Shown: positions 36,030 to 44,842 of the stretch, piece after piece
How positions within the stretch are numbered: the first letter of the stretch is position 1
Layout of the letters: the number at the start of each line of letters is the position of its first letter
From: CAZHTF01 sp964535305
Lineage (GTDB): Bacteria; Planctomycetota; Phycisphaerae; UBA1845; Fen-1342
Direction: 5' to 3'
Length of the DNA: 64,000 nt
Assembly (NCBI GenBank): GCA_964535305.1
Contig: CAZHTF010000004.1
Span: 1-64,000, forward strand
Made by a program: the position numbers and the translations under genes
The notes under the pieces: generated by a model
Told to the model about the DNA's origin: nothing
The model's input: the letters and a program-made list of their open reading frames with translations, nothing else
The model's database searches: none

Positions 36030-36116
36030 TCGGCGTTGGTACGGCCCGAGCGCACCAGTCTTCGCCGATAGGATCCCGAACAAGCGCCGCGCTTCGCCGC
36101 GTAACGATACGGTTCA

Positions 36117-37337
36117 ATGACCGCTCCCGAAATCGTCACAGAACAGGCTCGGCTCGACGCACTGTGCCAGACGTGGCGCAGGGCGGGGCGTTTCGCGTTC
36201 GACACGGAGTTCATTCGCGACGACACGTACGACGCGGCCTTGTGCCTGGTGCAGGTCACCGCCGGGCCAGACGTGATTCTGATCGATCCGGTCTCGGGCG
36301 TATCGCTGAGCGGGTTCTGGGACCTAGTCAGCGACGCGAAAGTGGTCAAGATCGTCCACGCCGGCAAAGAGGACTTCGAAGTCTGCCTGCGTTCGACTGG
36401 ACAACTGCCTCGAAATGTGTTTGATGTGCAGATCGCGGCGGGCTTCGTGGGTCTGGGCTATCCGCTTAGCCTGACGCGGCTGGTTGCCGCGGCGGTGCAG
36501 AAGCGCGTCACCAAGGGGCAGACGCTCAGCGACTGGCTGCGCCGCCCGCTGACGCGCGAGCAGGTGCGCTACGCGGTGGAAGATGTGTTGCATCTGCCGC
36601 GCGTGTACCAGACGCTGGCGAGTAAGCTGGCCGAGCTCGGCCGCACGGCCTGGGCCCAGGAGGAATTCGCGCGCTTCGAGGACGCGCTGTTCTACCGCCC
36701 GCCGCCGGAAGAGCGCGTCTTTAAGCTGAAAGGCTCGAGCAAGCTCGACGGTCGCGGTCTTGCGGCGCTTGCGGGCCTGATCGAATGGCGCGATCGCTGG
36801 GCGCGTGAGAAAAATCGCCCGATCCGCGCCCTGATCCGCGACGACATCCTGGTCGAAATCGCGCGGCGTCGTCCGACGCAGGCCTCAGACTTGGAGGTAC
36901 TACGCGGCTTCCCGCAAGCGAAGAATCCAAAGATCATCGCGGAAATCCTGGCGGTGCTGGCGCAATCGCGGGCGCTGGCCAAGGACCAGTTACCCGTGCC
37001 CGAGACGCCGCGTGAAGAGACGCCCATGATGCGCGCCGTATTGGACCTGCTCTCGGCCGCAACGCGCGCGATCTGCCACGACGAATCGCTCAGCCACGAA
37101 CTGGTTGGCGGTAGCCAGCGGCTGCGCGAGCTGCTCGACTACGCCGCGGATTCGAGCTTGCCGGCGCCGGCGTTGTTGGAAGGCTGGCGTGAGAAATTCC
37201 TGGGAAGGCGCCTGCTCGAACTGCTGGCCGGGCGCTCGGAGATTCAACTGGCCGGTGGCCCGCGCGACCCGCACGTGCGCATCGCGCCGCATTCGCGCAG
37301 CGGCACGCCGCGCGTCGCGCGCGAGAGCGCGAGTTGA
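36117..37337 (+). CDS. rnd: Ribonuclease D-like 3'-5' exoribonuclease
   Basis: A DEDD exonuclease acting on tRNA 3' ends. Exo I is AFDTEFIRDDTY, Exo II VHAGKEDFEV (with a following FDVQIAAGFVG segment), and Exo III YAVEDVLHL. One HRDC domain is clear (about residues 208-285), with a weaker second one and an Arg-rich tail. The 406-aa length fits RNase D. The next gene downstream is a tRNA on the other strand. Confidence 0.9.
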   Translation: MTAPEIVTEQARLDALCQTWRRAGRFAFDTEFIRDDTYDAALCLVQVTAGPDVILIDPVSGVSLSGFWDLVSDAKVVKIVHAGKEDFEVCLRSTGQLPRNVFDVQIAAGFVGLGYPLSLTRLVAAAVQKRVTKGQTLSDWLRRPLTREQVRYAVEDVLHLPRVYQTLASKLAELGRTAWAQEEFARFEDALFYRPPPEERVFKLKGSSKLDGRGLAALAGLIEWRDRWAREKNRPIRALIRDDILVEIARRRPTQASDLEVLRGFPQAKNPKIIAEILAVLAQSRALAKDQLPVPETPREETPMMRAVLDLLSAATRAICHDESLSHELVGGSQRLRELLDYAADSSLPAPALLEGWREKFLGRRLLELLAGRSEIQLAGGPRDPHVRIAPHSRSGTPRVARESAS

Positions 37338-37440
37338 GTGCCGTTAGCGCCGTGCAGCGGTGGTCTGTGCCACGTAACGAGCCGCCTGGGCCCAGCGTCG
37401 TCCGGCGCAATCGTCTCGATACGTGAAACCGGTGAAAGAA

Positions 37441-37515
37441 TCGGGGCGACTGGATTTGAACCAGCGACCTCTTGGTCCCGAACCAAGCGCTCTAGCCAGG
37501 CTGAGCTACGCCCCG
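37441..37515 (-). tRNA. tRNA-Pro (anticodon CGG)
   Basis: A 75-base cloverleaf: acceptor CGGGGCG/CGCCCCG with discriminator A, D-arm GCTC/GAGC, anticodon stem CTTGG/CCAAG around TTCGGGA (anticodon CGG, reading CCG), and T-arm GCTGG/CCAGT with loop TTCAAAT. The 3' CCA is not encoded. Confidence 0.95.
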
Positions 37516-37594
37516 GCGACCTGCGTCAACCGGAATCAAGTAGCATACGGCCGATCGCAGAAATCGGCAAGCACCGCCGTAGAAACGCCAGGCC

Positions 37595-37688
37595 GCACGT
37601 CGTCGGCGGCGCGGTTTTCGCCCCAGCGGGGCGATGGAGTGCAGCAACGGGCGCGCGTGCACGTCGTCGGCGGCGCGAATTTCGCCCC
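37595..37688 (+). repeat. 30-base imperfect direct repeat in a long intergenic region
   Basis: Copies at 37595-37624 and 37659-37688 differ at two positions and start 64 bases apart (shared core CGTCGTCGGCGGCGCG). They lie in the 408-base non-coding stretch 37516-37923 between tRNA-Pro and the RmlD-like gene. Apart from these repeats and the -10-like CATAAT at 37911, I see nothing there. Confidence 0.7.
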
Positions 37689-37910
37689 TGATAAGGTTTC
37701 CGCCGTTACTGACAGCCGAGCGGAGCAGCCCCAAGCTGCCCGTTACCGACCGGCTATCACTGACGCGGCGGCCGCTTCACGAATGCCTTCGTCCACGCTC
37801 CCTGTGCGCTTCGGTTCCGCTCCGCGGATGGCCCACGCCGCGGAAGGCCCGCTACGCGGAAGACCCGCTCCGTGAGCCGAATCCCATTTCGCCCGACGCG
37901 CGACCCGCGC

Positions 37911-37916
37911 CATAAT
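37911..37916 (+). promoter_or_regulatory. -10-like element 7 bases before ATG
   Basis: CATAAT followed by 7 bases and then the ATG at 37924, with no ribosome site; consistent with a leaderless transcript. Confidence 0.4.
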
Positions 37917-37923
37917 CCGTCGC

Positions 37924-38790
37924 ATGACGACCCAGCACTGGCTGATCAGCGGCGCTTCCGGGCAACTCGGCGGGCACCTGCTCACACAACTGGCACGCCG
38001 TGGCGGCGGTGAACGCATCACCGCTTTGGCCGGCCGCACCGATCCGCCCGGCGGCGCGACGTGCGTTCTGCGCGTCAGTCTCGAGCAGCCGGAGAAGTTG
38101 CGGACGCTGCTGCTCGAGCTGCGCCCCACGCACGTGATCCACACCGCGGCGCTAACCTCCGTCGCTGACGCGTTCGCCGACCCGCCCCGCGCCGAGCTCT
38201 GCAACGCGGTCGCGACCGAGGTGTTGGCGCAGGCGGCCGCGTCGCTCGGGGCGCGCTTCGTCTTCACCTCGACCGACATGGTCTTCGCCGGCGACGCCGC
38301 CCCATATCGCGAACTTGACACGGCCCGACCGCTAAGCATTTACGGCCGATCGAAGCTGGACGCCGAGCGGCGAATTGCGCCGCTGCCAAACACGCTGGCA
38401 GTCCGCGTTCCGCTGCTCTTCGGCGTGCCGACGAACGGTCGCGAAACCACCTTCGTGAAGCAGATGGCAGCGCTACGCTGTGGCCAACCGGTGTCGCTCT
38501 TCACCGACGAGCACCGCACGCCGATCGAGCTGGCGGATGCGGCCCGCGCGTTGCTCGGTCTTGCGGAGAGCGCGCGCTGCGGCGTGATTCACATCGCAGG
38601 CGCGGAGCGCCTCTCGCGTTTCGAGCTGATCGAGCGCGTGGCGGGGCGCGAAGGCCTGGATCGGCGGCTGCTGAAGCCGGTCTCGCGCCTGGACTTCAGC
38701 GCCCCCGAGCCGCGCCCGGCGGATCTGTCGCTGGATGCAGCCTGTTTCGCGCGCGAGTTCCCGCAGTTGCAGCCGCGACCGCTGGTTTGA
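37924..38790 (+). CDS. RmlD-like dTDP-4-dehydrorhamnose reductase-family protein
   Basis: A 288-aa SDR protein with WLISGASGQLGGHL (NADP-binding), the RmlD-like HVIHTAALTSV, FTSTDMVFAG, and the catalytic YGRSK. It could reduce a 4-keto-6-deoxy sugar nucleotide for surface glycans, although rmlA, B and C are not nearby. No ribosome site is visible; a CATAAT sits just before the ATG. It could equally be another sugar-nucleotide reductase. Confidence 0.75.
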   Translation: MTTQHWLISGASGQLGGHLLTQLARRGGGERITALAGRTDPPGGATCVLRVSLEQPEKLRTLLLELRPTHVIHTAALTSVADAFADPPRAELCNAVATEVLAQAAASLGARFVFTSTDMVFAGDAAPYRELDTARPLSIYGRSKLDAERRIAPLPNTLAVRVPLLFGVPTNGRETTFVKQMAALRCGQPVSLFTDEHRTPIELADAARALLGLAESARCGVIHIAGAERLSRFELIERVAGREGLDRRLLKPVSRLDFSAPEPRPADLSLDAACFAREFPQLQPRPLV

Positions 38791-38957
38791 AGGAGGGTTG
38801 GGTGTCAGCTCAACGGCGACAGGCTTGAGTTCCCGCGATCGTCGCGCTCGCGCACTTCATGCGTTCGGGTCCGTCAACCGGAACCAAGCAGCGTGCGATG
38901 AATCTCGCGATCCGGCGCGCCGCGCGGGAAGCTCGCCGTTGCTCTATCATCGTCGGC

Positions 38958-39545
38958 ATGCTCGAAGTGCATGTGGGCGCGCGGCCCGGGCGGCCGGTGC
39001 TGCTCACCGTATTGACGGCTGCTCTGCTGATTCTGTCGCTTGGAGCGGCGTGGTTGCAGGTGCGCAGCACGCGCACGCTTGGGCCGGCTTCGCGCGTCGG
39101 TGACTCGCCGCTGCTGGTGCGCCCGCCGGTCGGCTGGCGGGCAGACCCGCGCGACCCCAGCCTATTCATCCTCTGGCTCAACGAAGGCGTCCGCGGTGCG
39201 GACGTCCCCAAACGCAGCGTGCGGTTCGGCTACGACCCCAACCCACGCAGCGCCAATCTGCGCAGCTACCTGCGCAGACTGATGCGCGGCGAGACGCCCG
39301 GCTCGACACGCCCAGCGCAGATCGGCGGCTTCGATGGGCTTCAAATCAGCCGAGAACGGATGTTGACGTTTCGCCGGCGCGCGTACCAGGTGCAGACCAT
39401 CGTCCGCATCGCGATGACACCCACGGGCGAGATGCTTTTTGTGGAGTACACACCTTTCAGCACCTTCACCCCGGCCGACGCGGAGCTGCTGGATTCGATC
39501 TGTGCGGCGGTGCGCGTAGAAGACGCGTTGATCGGCGCGCCCTGA
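38958..39545 (+). CDS. Single-pass membrane protein of unknown function
   Basis: About 195 aa: short basic N-terminus, one transmembrane helix (LLTVLTAALLILSLGAAWL), then an extracytosolic domain starting LLVRPPVGWRADPRDPS. I do not recognise the family. ATG 38958 was chosen because TATCAT ends 7 bases upstream; in-frame starts at 38859 and 38898 would extend the N-terminus with Arg-rich residues. A 26-base segment upstream (38872-38897) resembles one at 37524-37549. Confidence 0.55.
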   Translation: MLEVHVGARPGRPVLLTVLTAALLILSLGAAWLQVRSTRTLGPASRVGDSPLLVRPPVGWRADPRDPSLFILWLNEGVRGADVPKRSVRFGYDPNPRSANLRSYLRRLMRGETPGSTRPAQIGGFDGLQISRERMLTFRRRAYQVQTIVRIAMTPTGEMLFVEYTPFSTFTPADAELLDSICAAVRVEDALIGAP

Positions 39546-39809
39546 CGCGCCGCGCGCTTCACGCAACGCACGCGCTCAAGCTGTGCACAAATATCGGTCG
39601 CTGGCGAGCTCGAAAATCCTGGTGCGATTCACCGCCGCCGGCGATAGCATGAGTGCAGGGAACTGGCCAGCGCTGTACCGACAGGCGTCGCGCGGGTAGG
39701 CCACCGGCGTGACGCGAAACGCAATCACACAAGAAAGCAAGGTCGCTCGACGTATTGGCGAACGTTCGCCCAGCGCCGAGCTCCGGGGATGAGGAAGGGA
39801 GCAGTGTCC

Positions 39810-41297
39810 ATGGATCGGATGCGAACGGTATGTGCAGCAGTTGGCTTGGCGGCGCTCTCGGCGTGCGCGCCGCTGGCGCAATCTCAGGCGATCCGCACCC
39901 AACGCGTCGCTTTCGGGCTGACCAGGCCGATCTTCGTAACGCATGCGCGCGGCGACTATGCACGTATCTTCATCATCGAAAAACAGGGCCGGATTCGAAT
40001 CCTCCGCAATGGCGCGATCGTCGCGACGCCGTTCCTCAACATCGATCCGCTCGTCGGTGGCGGCCAGACCAACCAGAGCGAGCAGGGGCTGCTGGGCCTG
40101 GCGTTTCACCCGCAATACTCCAGCAATGGCTACTTCTTCGTGAATTACACCGACAATGGTGGCAACACGATCGTGGCGCGCTACCGCGTCAGCGCCGACC
40201 CGGACGTCGCCGACCCAGCCAGCGCGTTCACCATCCTCACCGTCGCGCAGCCGTTCGCAAATCACAACGGCGGCTGGATGGACTTCGGTCCCGATGGACA
40301 TCTGTACATCGCGCTCGGTGACGGCGGCGACGCCAACGACCCCGGCAACCGCGCGCAGACCATCAGCAACCAGCTCCTGGGCAAGATGCTGCGAATCGAC
40401 GTCGACGGCGCCGACAATGTCCCGGGTAACGGCGATGACGACGCCTTTCCCGCGGACGCGCTGCGGAACTACGCCATCCCTGCCAACAACCCGTTCGTGG
40501 GTGCGACCGGCGACGACGAAATTTGGTGCTACGGGCTGCGCAATCCGTGGCGCTGCAGCTTCGACCGGCTGACCGGCGACCTGTGGATCGCCGACGTCGG
40601 GCAAGACTTGATCGAAGAGGTCAATTTCCAGCCCGCCAGCAGCGCCGGTGGCGAGAACTACGGCTGGCGCTGCATGGAAGGCCTGCAGTGCACCGGGCTC
40701 TCAGGCTGCACCTGCAACGCCGCTTCGCTGACGATGCCGGTCTACACCTACCCGCACCCCGACGGCTTCGCCGTCACCGGCGGATATGTCTATCGCGGCT
40801 GCGCCATCCCCGGCCTGCAGGGTACGTACTTCTTTGCCGACTACGTCACGTCGCGCATCTGGAGCTTCCGCTACGTCGGCGGCGCTGTCACGCAGTTCAC
40901 CGAGCGAACGGCGGAGCTGGCCCCGGGCGGCGGGCTGATCCTCGGCGCGATCGGCTCATTCGGCGAAGACGCCTACGGCGAGCTGTACATCTGCGATCAG
41001 AATAGCGAGGTCTACAAGATCCTGCCCGTCGCGGCGATCGTCGATTGCAACACCAACGCCATCGCCGACGCGTGCGACATCGCCAGCGGCGCCAGCCCGG
41101 ACGTGAACAACAACGGCGTGCCGGATGAATGCGAGTGCGTCGCCGACCTCAACGCCGACAATCAGACGAACGAAGCCGACCTGGGAATCTTGCTAGCGGC
41201 CTGGCAGGCCGGCGCCGGCGGCGATGTCAATGACGATGGCCTGACGAACGAAGCCGACCTGGGCGTCCTGCTCTCGAACTGGCAGTGCTCGCGCTAA
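39810..41297 (+). CDS. Secreted PQQ-dependent sugar dehydrogenase-like protein with dockerin-like tail
   Basis: Signal peptide (CAAVGLAALSACAPLAQSQA), then a six-bladed beta-propeller of the soluble glucose dehydrogenase (GdhB/Asd) family: GLLGLAFHPQY, HNGGWMDFGPDGHLYIALGDGG and YGLRNPWRCSFD. The C-terminus switches to Asp/Asn-rich repeats (VDCNTNAIADACD, DVNNNGVPDECE, then two NEADLG repeats) that look like calcium-binding dockerin-type segments and are frequent in planctomycete secreted proteins. ATG 39810 follows GGAAGGGAG; an upstream ATG is at 39789. The sugar substrate is unknown. Confidence 0.82.
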   Translation: MDRMRTVCAAVGLAALSACAPLAQSQAIRTQRVAFGLTRPIFVTHARGDYARIFIIEKQGRIRILRNGAIVATPFLNIDPLVGGGQTNQSEQGLLGLAFHPQYSSNGYFFVNYTDNGGNTIVARYRVSADPDVADPASAFTILTVAQPFANHNGGWMDFGPDGHLYIALGDGGDANDPGNRAQTISNQLLGKMLRIDVDGADNVPGNGDDDAFPADALRNYAIPANNPFVGATGDDEIWCYGLRNPWRCSFDRLTGDLWIADVGQDLIEEVNFQPASSAGGENYGWRCMEGLQCTGLSGCTCNAASLTMPVYTYPHPDGFAVTGGYVYRGCAIPGLQGTYFFADYVTSRIWSFRYVGGAVTQFTERTAELAPGGGLILGAIGSFGEDAYGELYICDQNSEVYKILPVAAIVDCNTNAIADACDIASGASPDVNNNGVPDECECVADLNADNQTNEADLGILLAAWQAGAGGDVNDDGLTNEADLGVLLSNWQCSR

Positions 41298-41351
41298 GCT
41301 GACGCAAGTTGCCAGATCTGGTGGGCGCTCTGTCGTGGCCCAACAAGAATG

Positions 41352-41390
41352 CGGGCTTCCCGCGCGCCGATATCGGCCGTGGGAGGCCCG
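41352..41390. terminator. Terminator between convergent genes
   Basis: A 39-base hairpin: 13 paired positions (41352-41364 with 41378-41390, two G-U) enclosing a GCCGATATCGGC palindrome, followed on the plus strand by TCTTCATT. It separates the PQQ dehydrogenase-like gene from hypF and could serve both strands. Confidence 0.6.
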
Positions 41391-41396
41391 TCTTCA

Positions 41397-43772
41397 TTAG
41401 GGCGCCCCGGGTCTCGCCGCGCGGCGCGCGGTCGGTTGGGCCGGCGGGATCGGCCCGCGCGCGGACAGTGCGGCGAGCGCCGCCTGGCCCAGCGAGATGC
41501 CGCCATCATTGGGCGGGACGCGCTGGTTCAGCAACGGTCGCAGGCCAGCGCCGCGCAGCCGAGTCACCAGTTGGGCCCGCAGCAGCGCGTTCTGAAATAC
41601 GCCGCCCGACAGCGCCACGATTTTCAAATTTCGTCGCTGCGCCTCGGCGATGACGCACTGCGCCAGCCCGCTGGCAAGGCCCAGGTGAAACGCGCGGGCA
41701 ATGTCCGCGACGGGTCGGCCAGCGAGCCGGTCGCGGATGACGCACGTCAGCAGCGCACGATCATCGAGCGTCGTGCAGGCACCCGCGCGATCCTCGAGCG
41801 CCGTCGGCTGCGGCGCAACGAGCGGCAGCTCGTACGCTTCGGCACTTTCGGCCTGCTGCGCTAGGTTCTCAAGCCAGATCGCGGCTTGTCCCTCAAATGT
41901 CTGCGGCTCAACAAAGCCCAGCAGCGCTGCGACACAATCGAACAGCCGCCCGGCGCTGGTTGAGTCAACGCAGCGCACGCGCCGCGCGATCAACTGCGCG
42001 GCCTGGGCATAGCGTTGCGGGAAATGGAACGGCGCGGCCTGCAATCGCTTCGCCCCGCTGAGCGAGGTTTCGACGCCTGCCAGCCGGCCGGCGGCAGCCT
42101 GCACTGGGTGCTGCGCGGCGGCGTCTCCGCCCGGCATCGCCACCGGCCGAAGATGCGCCACGCGCTGCAAGCCGAGCTCCAGTGAGCCCGTGAAAACCTC
42201 GCAGCCCCAGATCGTGTTGTCCGTGCCCCAGCCGGTGCCGTCGAGCGCCACGCCGATCAGCGGCTCGCGTAGCGCGTCGTGCTCGGCCAGCACGGACGCG
42301 ACGTGGGCGTGGTGGTGTTGCACGCCGACGTGCCGCGCCGCTGCGATTTCGCGGGCGATGCGCGTCGAGAGATACTGCGGGTGCAGATCGTGCGCCACGG
42401 TCAGTTGCGCGGCGGGCACCGCGTACATCTCGAGCAGGTCGCGGACCGCCTCGCGCAGCGCGCGGTCGGTTTCGACATCGCCCAAGTCGCCGATGTGCTG
42501 CGCCAGGATCACTTGCCCATCGATCAGCAGCGCGGGCGCGTTTTTCAGATCTGCCCCGATCGCCAGCAGCGGCCCGTCGCACGCTAGCCTGGCCACCGCG
42601 CCGGGCGCGTAGCCGCGCGAACGCCGCAGGAGCGTCGGCTGGTCACCGAAGACGGCGAGCACCGAGTCGTCGACGCGTCGCACGATGGGCCGCGCGCCGA
42701 CCAGGAAAGCGTCAGCCAGCCCGCGCAGGCGCTCGAAGGCGTCCTCGTCGCGGTAGCAGATCGGCTCGCTGGAGCGATTGGCGCTGGTGAGCACCAGCGC
42801 GCTTGGCGCACCCGCGTCAAAGAGCAGGTGGTGCAGTGGCGCGTACGGCAGCATCAGCCCCAGCTCGCGCATGCCAGGCGCGACCTGCGGCAGCTCGACC
42901 CGCGCTCGCGCCAGCACGATCGGGCGCGCCGCGCCGCTGAGCTGCTCCGCGTGCGCATCGGAGAGCCGCACCAGCTCGGCCGCCTGCTGCAGCGAGTCGA
43001 CCATGATCGCAAACGGCTTATCTTTTCGGAATTTCCGCGTGCGCAGCGCGGCCACCGCTTGCGCATTCCGCGCGTCGCACGCCAGGTGATAACCGCCGAT
43101 GCCTTTAACGGCCAGGATCTTTCCGCGGCGCAGCATCGCGGCCGCCAGCGCGACTGCGCCGTCGCCGTTGACAACGCGTTGCTCTTCATCCAGCAGCCGG
43201 TAGCGCGGGCCGCAGCGCGGGCATGCCAGCGGCTGGGCATGAAAGCGCCGATCGCGCGGGTCGGCGTATTGCGCCGCGCACGCCGCACACATCGGCCAGC
43301 CCGCCATGCTGGTATTGGCGCGGTCGTAGGGCAGGCGCTCGATGATCGAGTAGCGCGGGCCGCAGTTGGTGCAGTTGATGTACTCGTACTGATAGCGCGC
43401 GTCGCGTGGGTCGCGCAACTCGCGCCGGCAGTCTTCGCAGATGCACAGATCGGGCGAAATCCGCACGCTGGGCGGCGCATCGCGCGTGCTTTCCTGAATG
43501 ATGAACGACGCGGCCCGCTGCAGCGCCGCCGATGCGACTTCCAGCGACTCGATCCGCGCCGCGGGTGGCGGCGAAGCGCGCAGCGCCGCCTCGAATGCAT
43601 CCAGCTCCGCCGCGGCACCTTCGGCATGTATCCGCACGCCCGCGGCATCGTTCAGCACCCAGCCGCACAAGCGATGCCGCAGCGCCAGCCGATACACGAA
43701 CGGACGAAATCCGACGCCTTGCACGACGCCGCGGATCGTGTAGTGCCTGGCTTGCTTGAATTCGTCTGGCAT
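41397..43772 (-). CDS. hypF: Hydrogenase maturation carbamoyltransferase HypF
   Basis: Makes the thiocarbamate that HypE turns into the cyanide ligand of NiFe hydrogenases. The 791-aa protein has the full domain order: acylphosphatase-like (residues 10-95, GVVQGVGFRPFVYRLA), zinc fingers (CICEDC, CTNCG, CAAC, CPRCG), YrdC-like (about 205-390, KGIGGYHLACDA) and Kae1-like (QHHHAHVAS and VALSGGVFQN). It lies 23 bases after hypE. Confidence 0.95.
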   Translation of the reverse strand: MPDEFKQARHYTIRGVVQGVGFRPFVYRLALRHRLCGWVLNDAAGVRIHAEGAAAELDAFEAALRASPPPAARIESLEVASAALQRAASFIIQESTRDAPPSVRISPDLCICEDCRRELRDPRDARYQYEYINCTNCGPRYSIIERLPYDRANTSMAGWPMCAACAAQYADPRDRRFHAQPLACPRCGPRYRLLDEEQRVVNGDGAVALAAAMLRRGKILAVKGIGGYHLACDARNAQAVAALRTRKFRKDKPFAIMVDSLQQAAELVRLSDAHAEQLSGAARPIVLARARVELPQVAPGMRELGLMLPYAPLHHLLFDAGAPSALVLTSANRSSEPICYRDEDAFERLRGLADAFLVGARPIVRRVDDSVLAVFGDQPTLLRRSRGYAPGAVARLACDGPLLAIGADLKNAPALLIDGQVILAQHIGDLGDVETDRALREAVRDLLEMYAVPAAQLTVAHDLHPQYLSTRIAREIAAARHVGVQHHHAHVASVLAEHDALREPLIGVALDGTGWGTDNTIWGCEVFTGSLELGLQRVAHLRPVAMPGGDAAAQHPVQAAAGRLAGVETSLSGAKRLQAAPFHFPQRYAQAAQLIARRVRCVDSTSAGRLFDCVAALLGFVEPQTFEGQAAIWLENLAQQAESAEAYELPLVAPQPTALEDRAGACTTLDDRALLTCVIRDRLAGRPVADIARAFHLGLASGLAQCVIAEAQRRNLKIVALSGGVFQNALLRAQLVTRLRGAGLRPLLNQRVPPNDGGISLGQAALAALSARGPIPPAQPTARRAARPGAP

Positions 43773-43795
43773 GGTCGCTGGCTGGGCTCGCGCCG

Positions 43796-44833
43796 TCAGC
43801 AGATGCGCGGCAGTGGATCACCCACGAGCATGTCGATCACGCGCGTCGTGCCGTACGGTGCGCGGCCGTACACCACGCCCGCGGGCGCGGCGCGGATCTC
43901 TCCGATGCGGCAGGCGTGCTCTCCGCCGCGCACGCCACGCAATGCCCGCAGCGCCCTTTCGCAGTGTTCGCTGCTCACGATCGCGACGAATTGCCCCTCA
44001 TTGGCGACATGTAGCGGATCGATCCCGAGCAGCTCGCACGCGCCGCGCACCGCGTCGCGCAGCGGGATGAGCTGCTCATCGATCAGCACGTGGCAGCCGG
44101 CGTCACGCGCCAACTCGTTCAAAACCGTGGCGACCCCGCCGCGGGTCGCGTCGCGCATCCAGCGCACTTCGGTGCCCAGCGCGTCGAGCAGCGACTGTGT
44201 CAGCGGCAGCAGGCTGCGCGTGTCACTTTGCAGCGCGGATTCGAGCTCCAGCTCGCCGCGCGCCAGCAGAATGGTGATGCCGTGATCGCCGATCGGGCCC
44301 GAGAGCAGCACCTGGTCGCCAGCCTGCACGCGGCGCGCGTCGAGCAGCGCGTTCGGCGGCAACACACCGACGCCGCTGCTGATGATGTAGAGCCCGTCGG
44401 CCTTGCCGTGTTCGACGACTTTCGTATCGCCGGCGACGATCGGCACGTCGGCGCTGGCGGCGGCCCGTGCGGCGGCCAGCACCTCGCGCCGCAGAACGTT
44501 GCTGTCAAGCCCGGCCTCCAGGATGAACGCGAGCGACAGGCCCAGCGGCCGCGCCCCGCTGACGGCCAGGTCGTTCAGCGTGCCGTTCACCGCCAGTTCG
44601 CCGATCGAGCCGCCTGGAAAGCTCAGCGGTCGCACGACGAAGCTGTCGGTCGTGAACGCCAGCCGTTGCCCGTCGGCCCGCACGATCGCGGCGTCGCCGC
44701 AGGCTTCCAGGATCGGGTTCGCGAACGCCGGGACAAACAGCCCCTCGACCAGCCGGCGCGTCGCCTGCCCGCCCGCGCCGTGCGGCATGCTGATCTGCGG
44801 ATCGCTGAAGCTGATCACGTCCGGCCCCATCAA
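43796..44833 (-). CDS. hypE: Hydrogenase maturation protein HypE
   Basis: Dehydrates the carbamoyl group on its C-terminal cysteine to a thiocyanate. 345 aa with the PurM-like ATP-binding fold (FTTDSFVVRPLSFPGG, AGDTKVVEHGKADG, RDATRGGVATVLNE) and the essential ending PRIC. It starts 9 bases after the hypD stop. Two adjacent ATG codons are possible starts. Confidence 0.95.
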   Translation of the reverse strand: MMGPDVISFSDPQISMPHGAGGQATRRLVEGLFVPAFANPILEACGDAAIVRADGQRLAFTTDSFVVRPLSFPGGSIGELAVNGTLNDLAVSGARPLGLSLAFILEAGLDSNVLRREVLAAARAAASADVPIVAGDTKVVEHGKADGLYIISSGVGVLPPNALLDARRVQAGDQVLLSGPIGDHGITILLARGELELESALQSDTRSLLPLTQSLLDALGTEVRWMRDATRGGVATVLNELARDAGCHVLIDEQLIPLRDAVRGACELLGIDPLHVANEGQFVAIVSSEHCERALRALRGVRGGEHACRIGEIRAAPAGVVYGRAPYGTTRVIDMLVGDPLPRIC

Positions 44834-44842
44834 AAACCGCTC

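Noticed and set aside
36118..36367. N-terminal extension of moaA to 36367
   Set aside because: It overlaps the divergent rnd gene and promoters, has no MoaA homology, and a good ribosome site supports the GTG at 35938.
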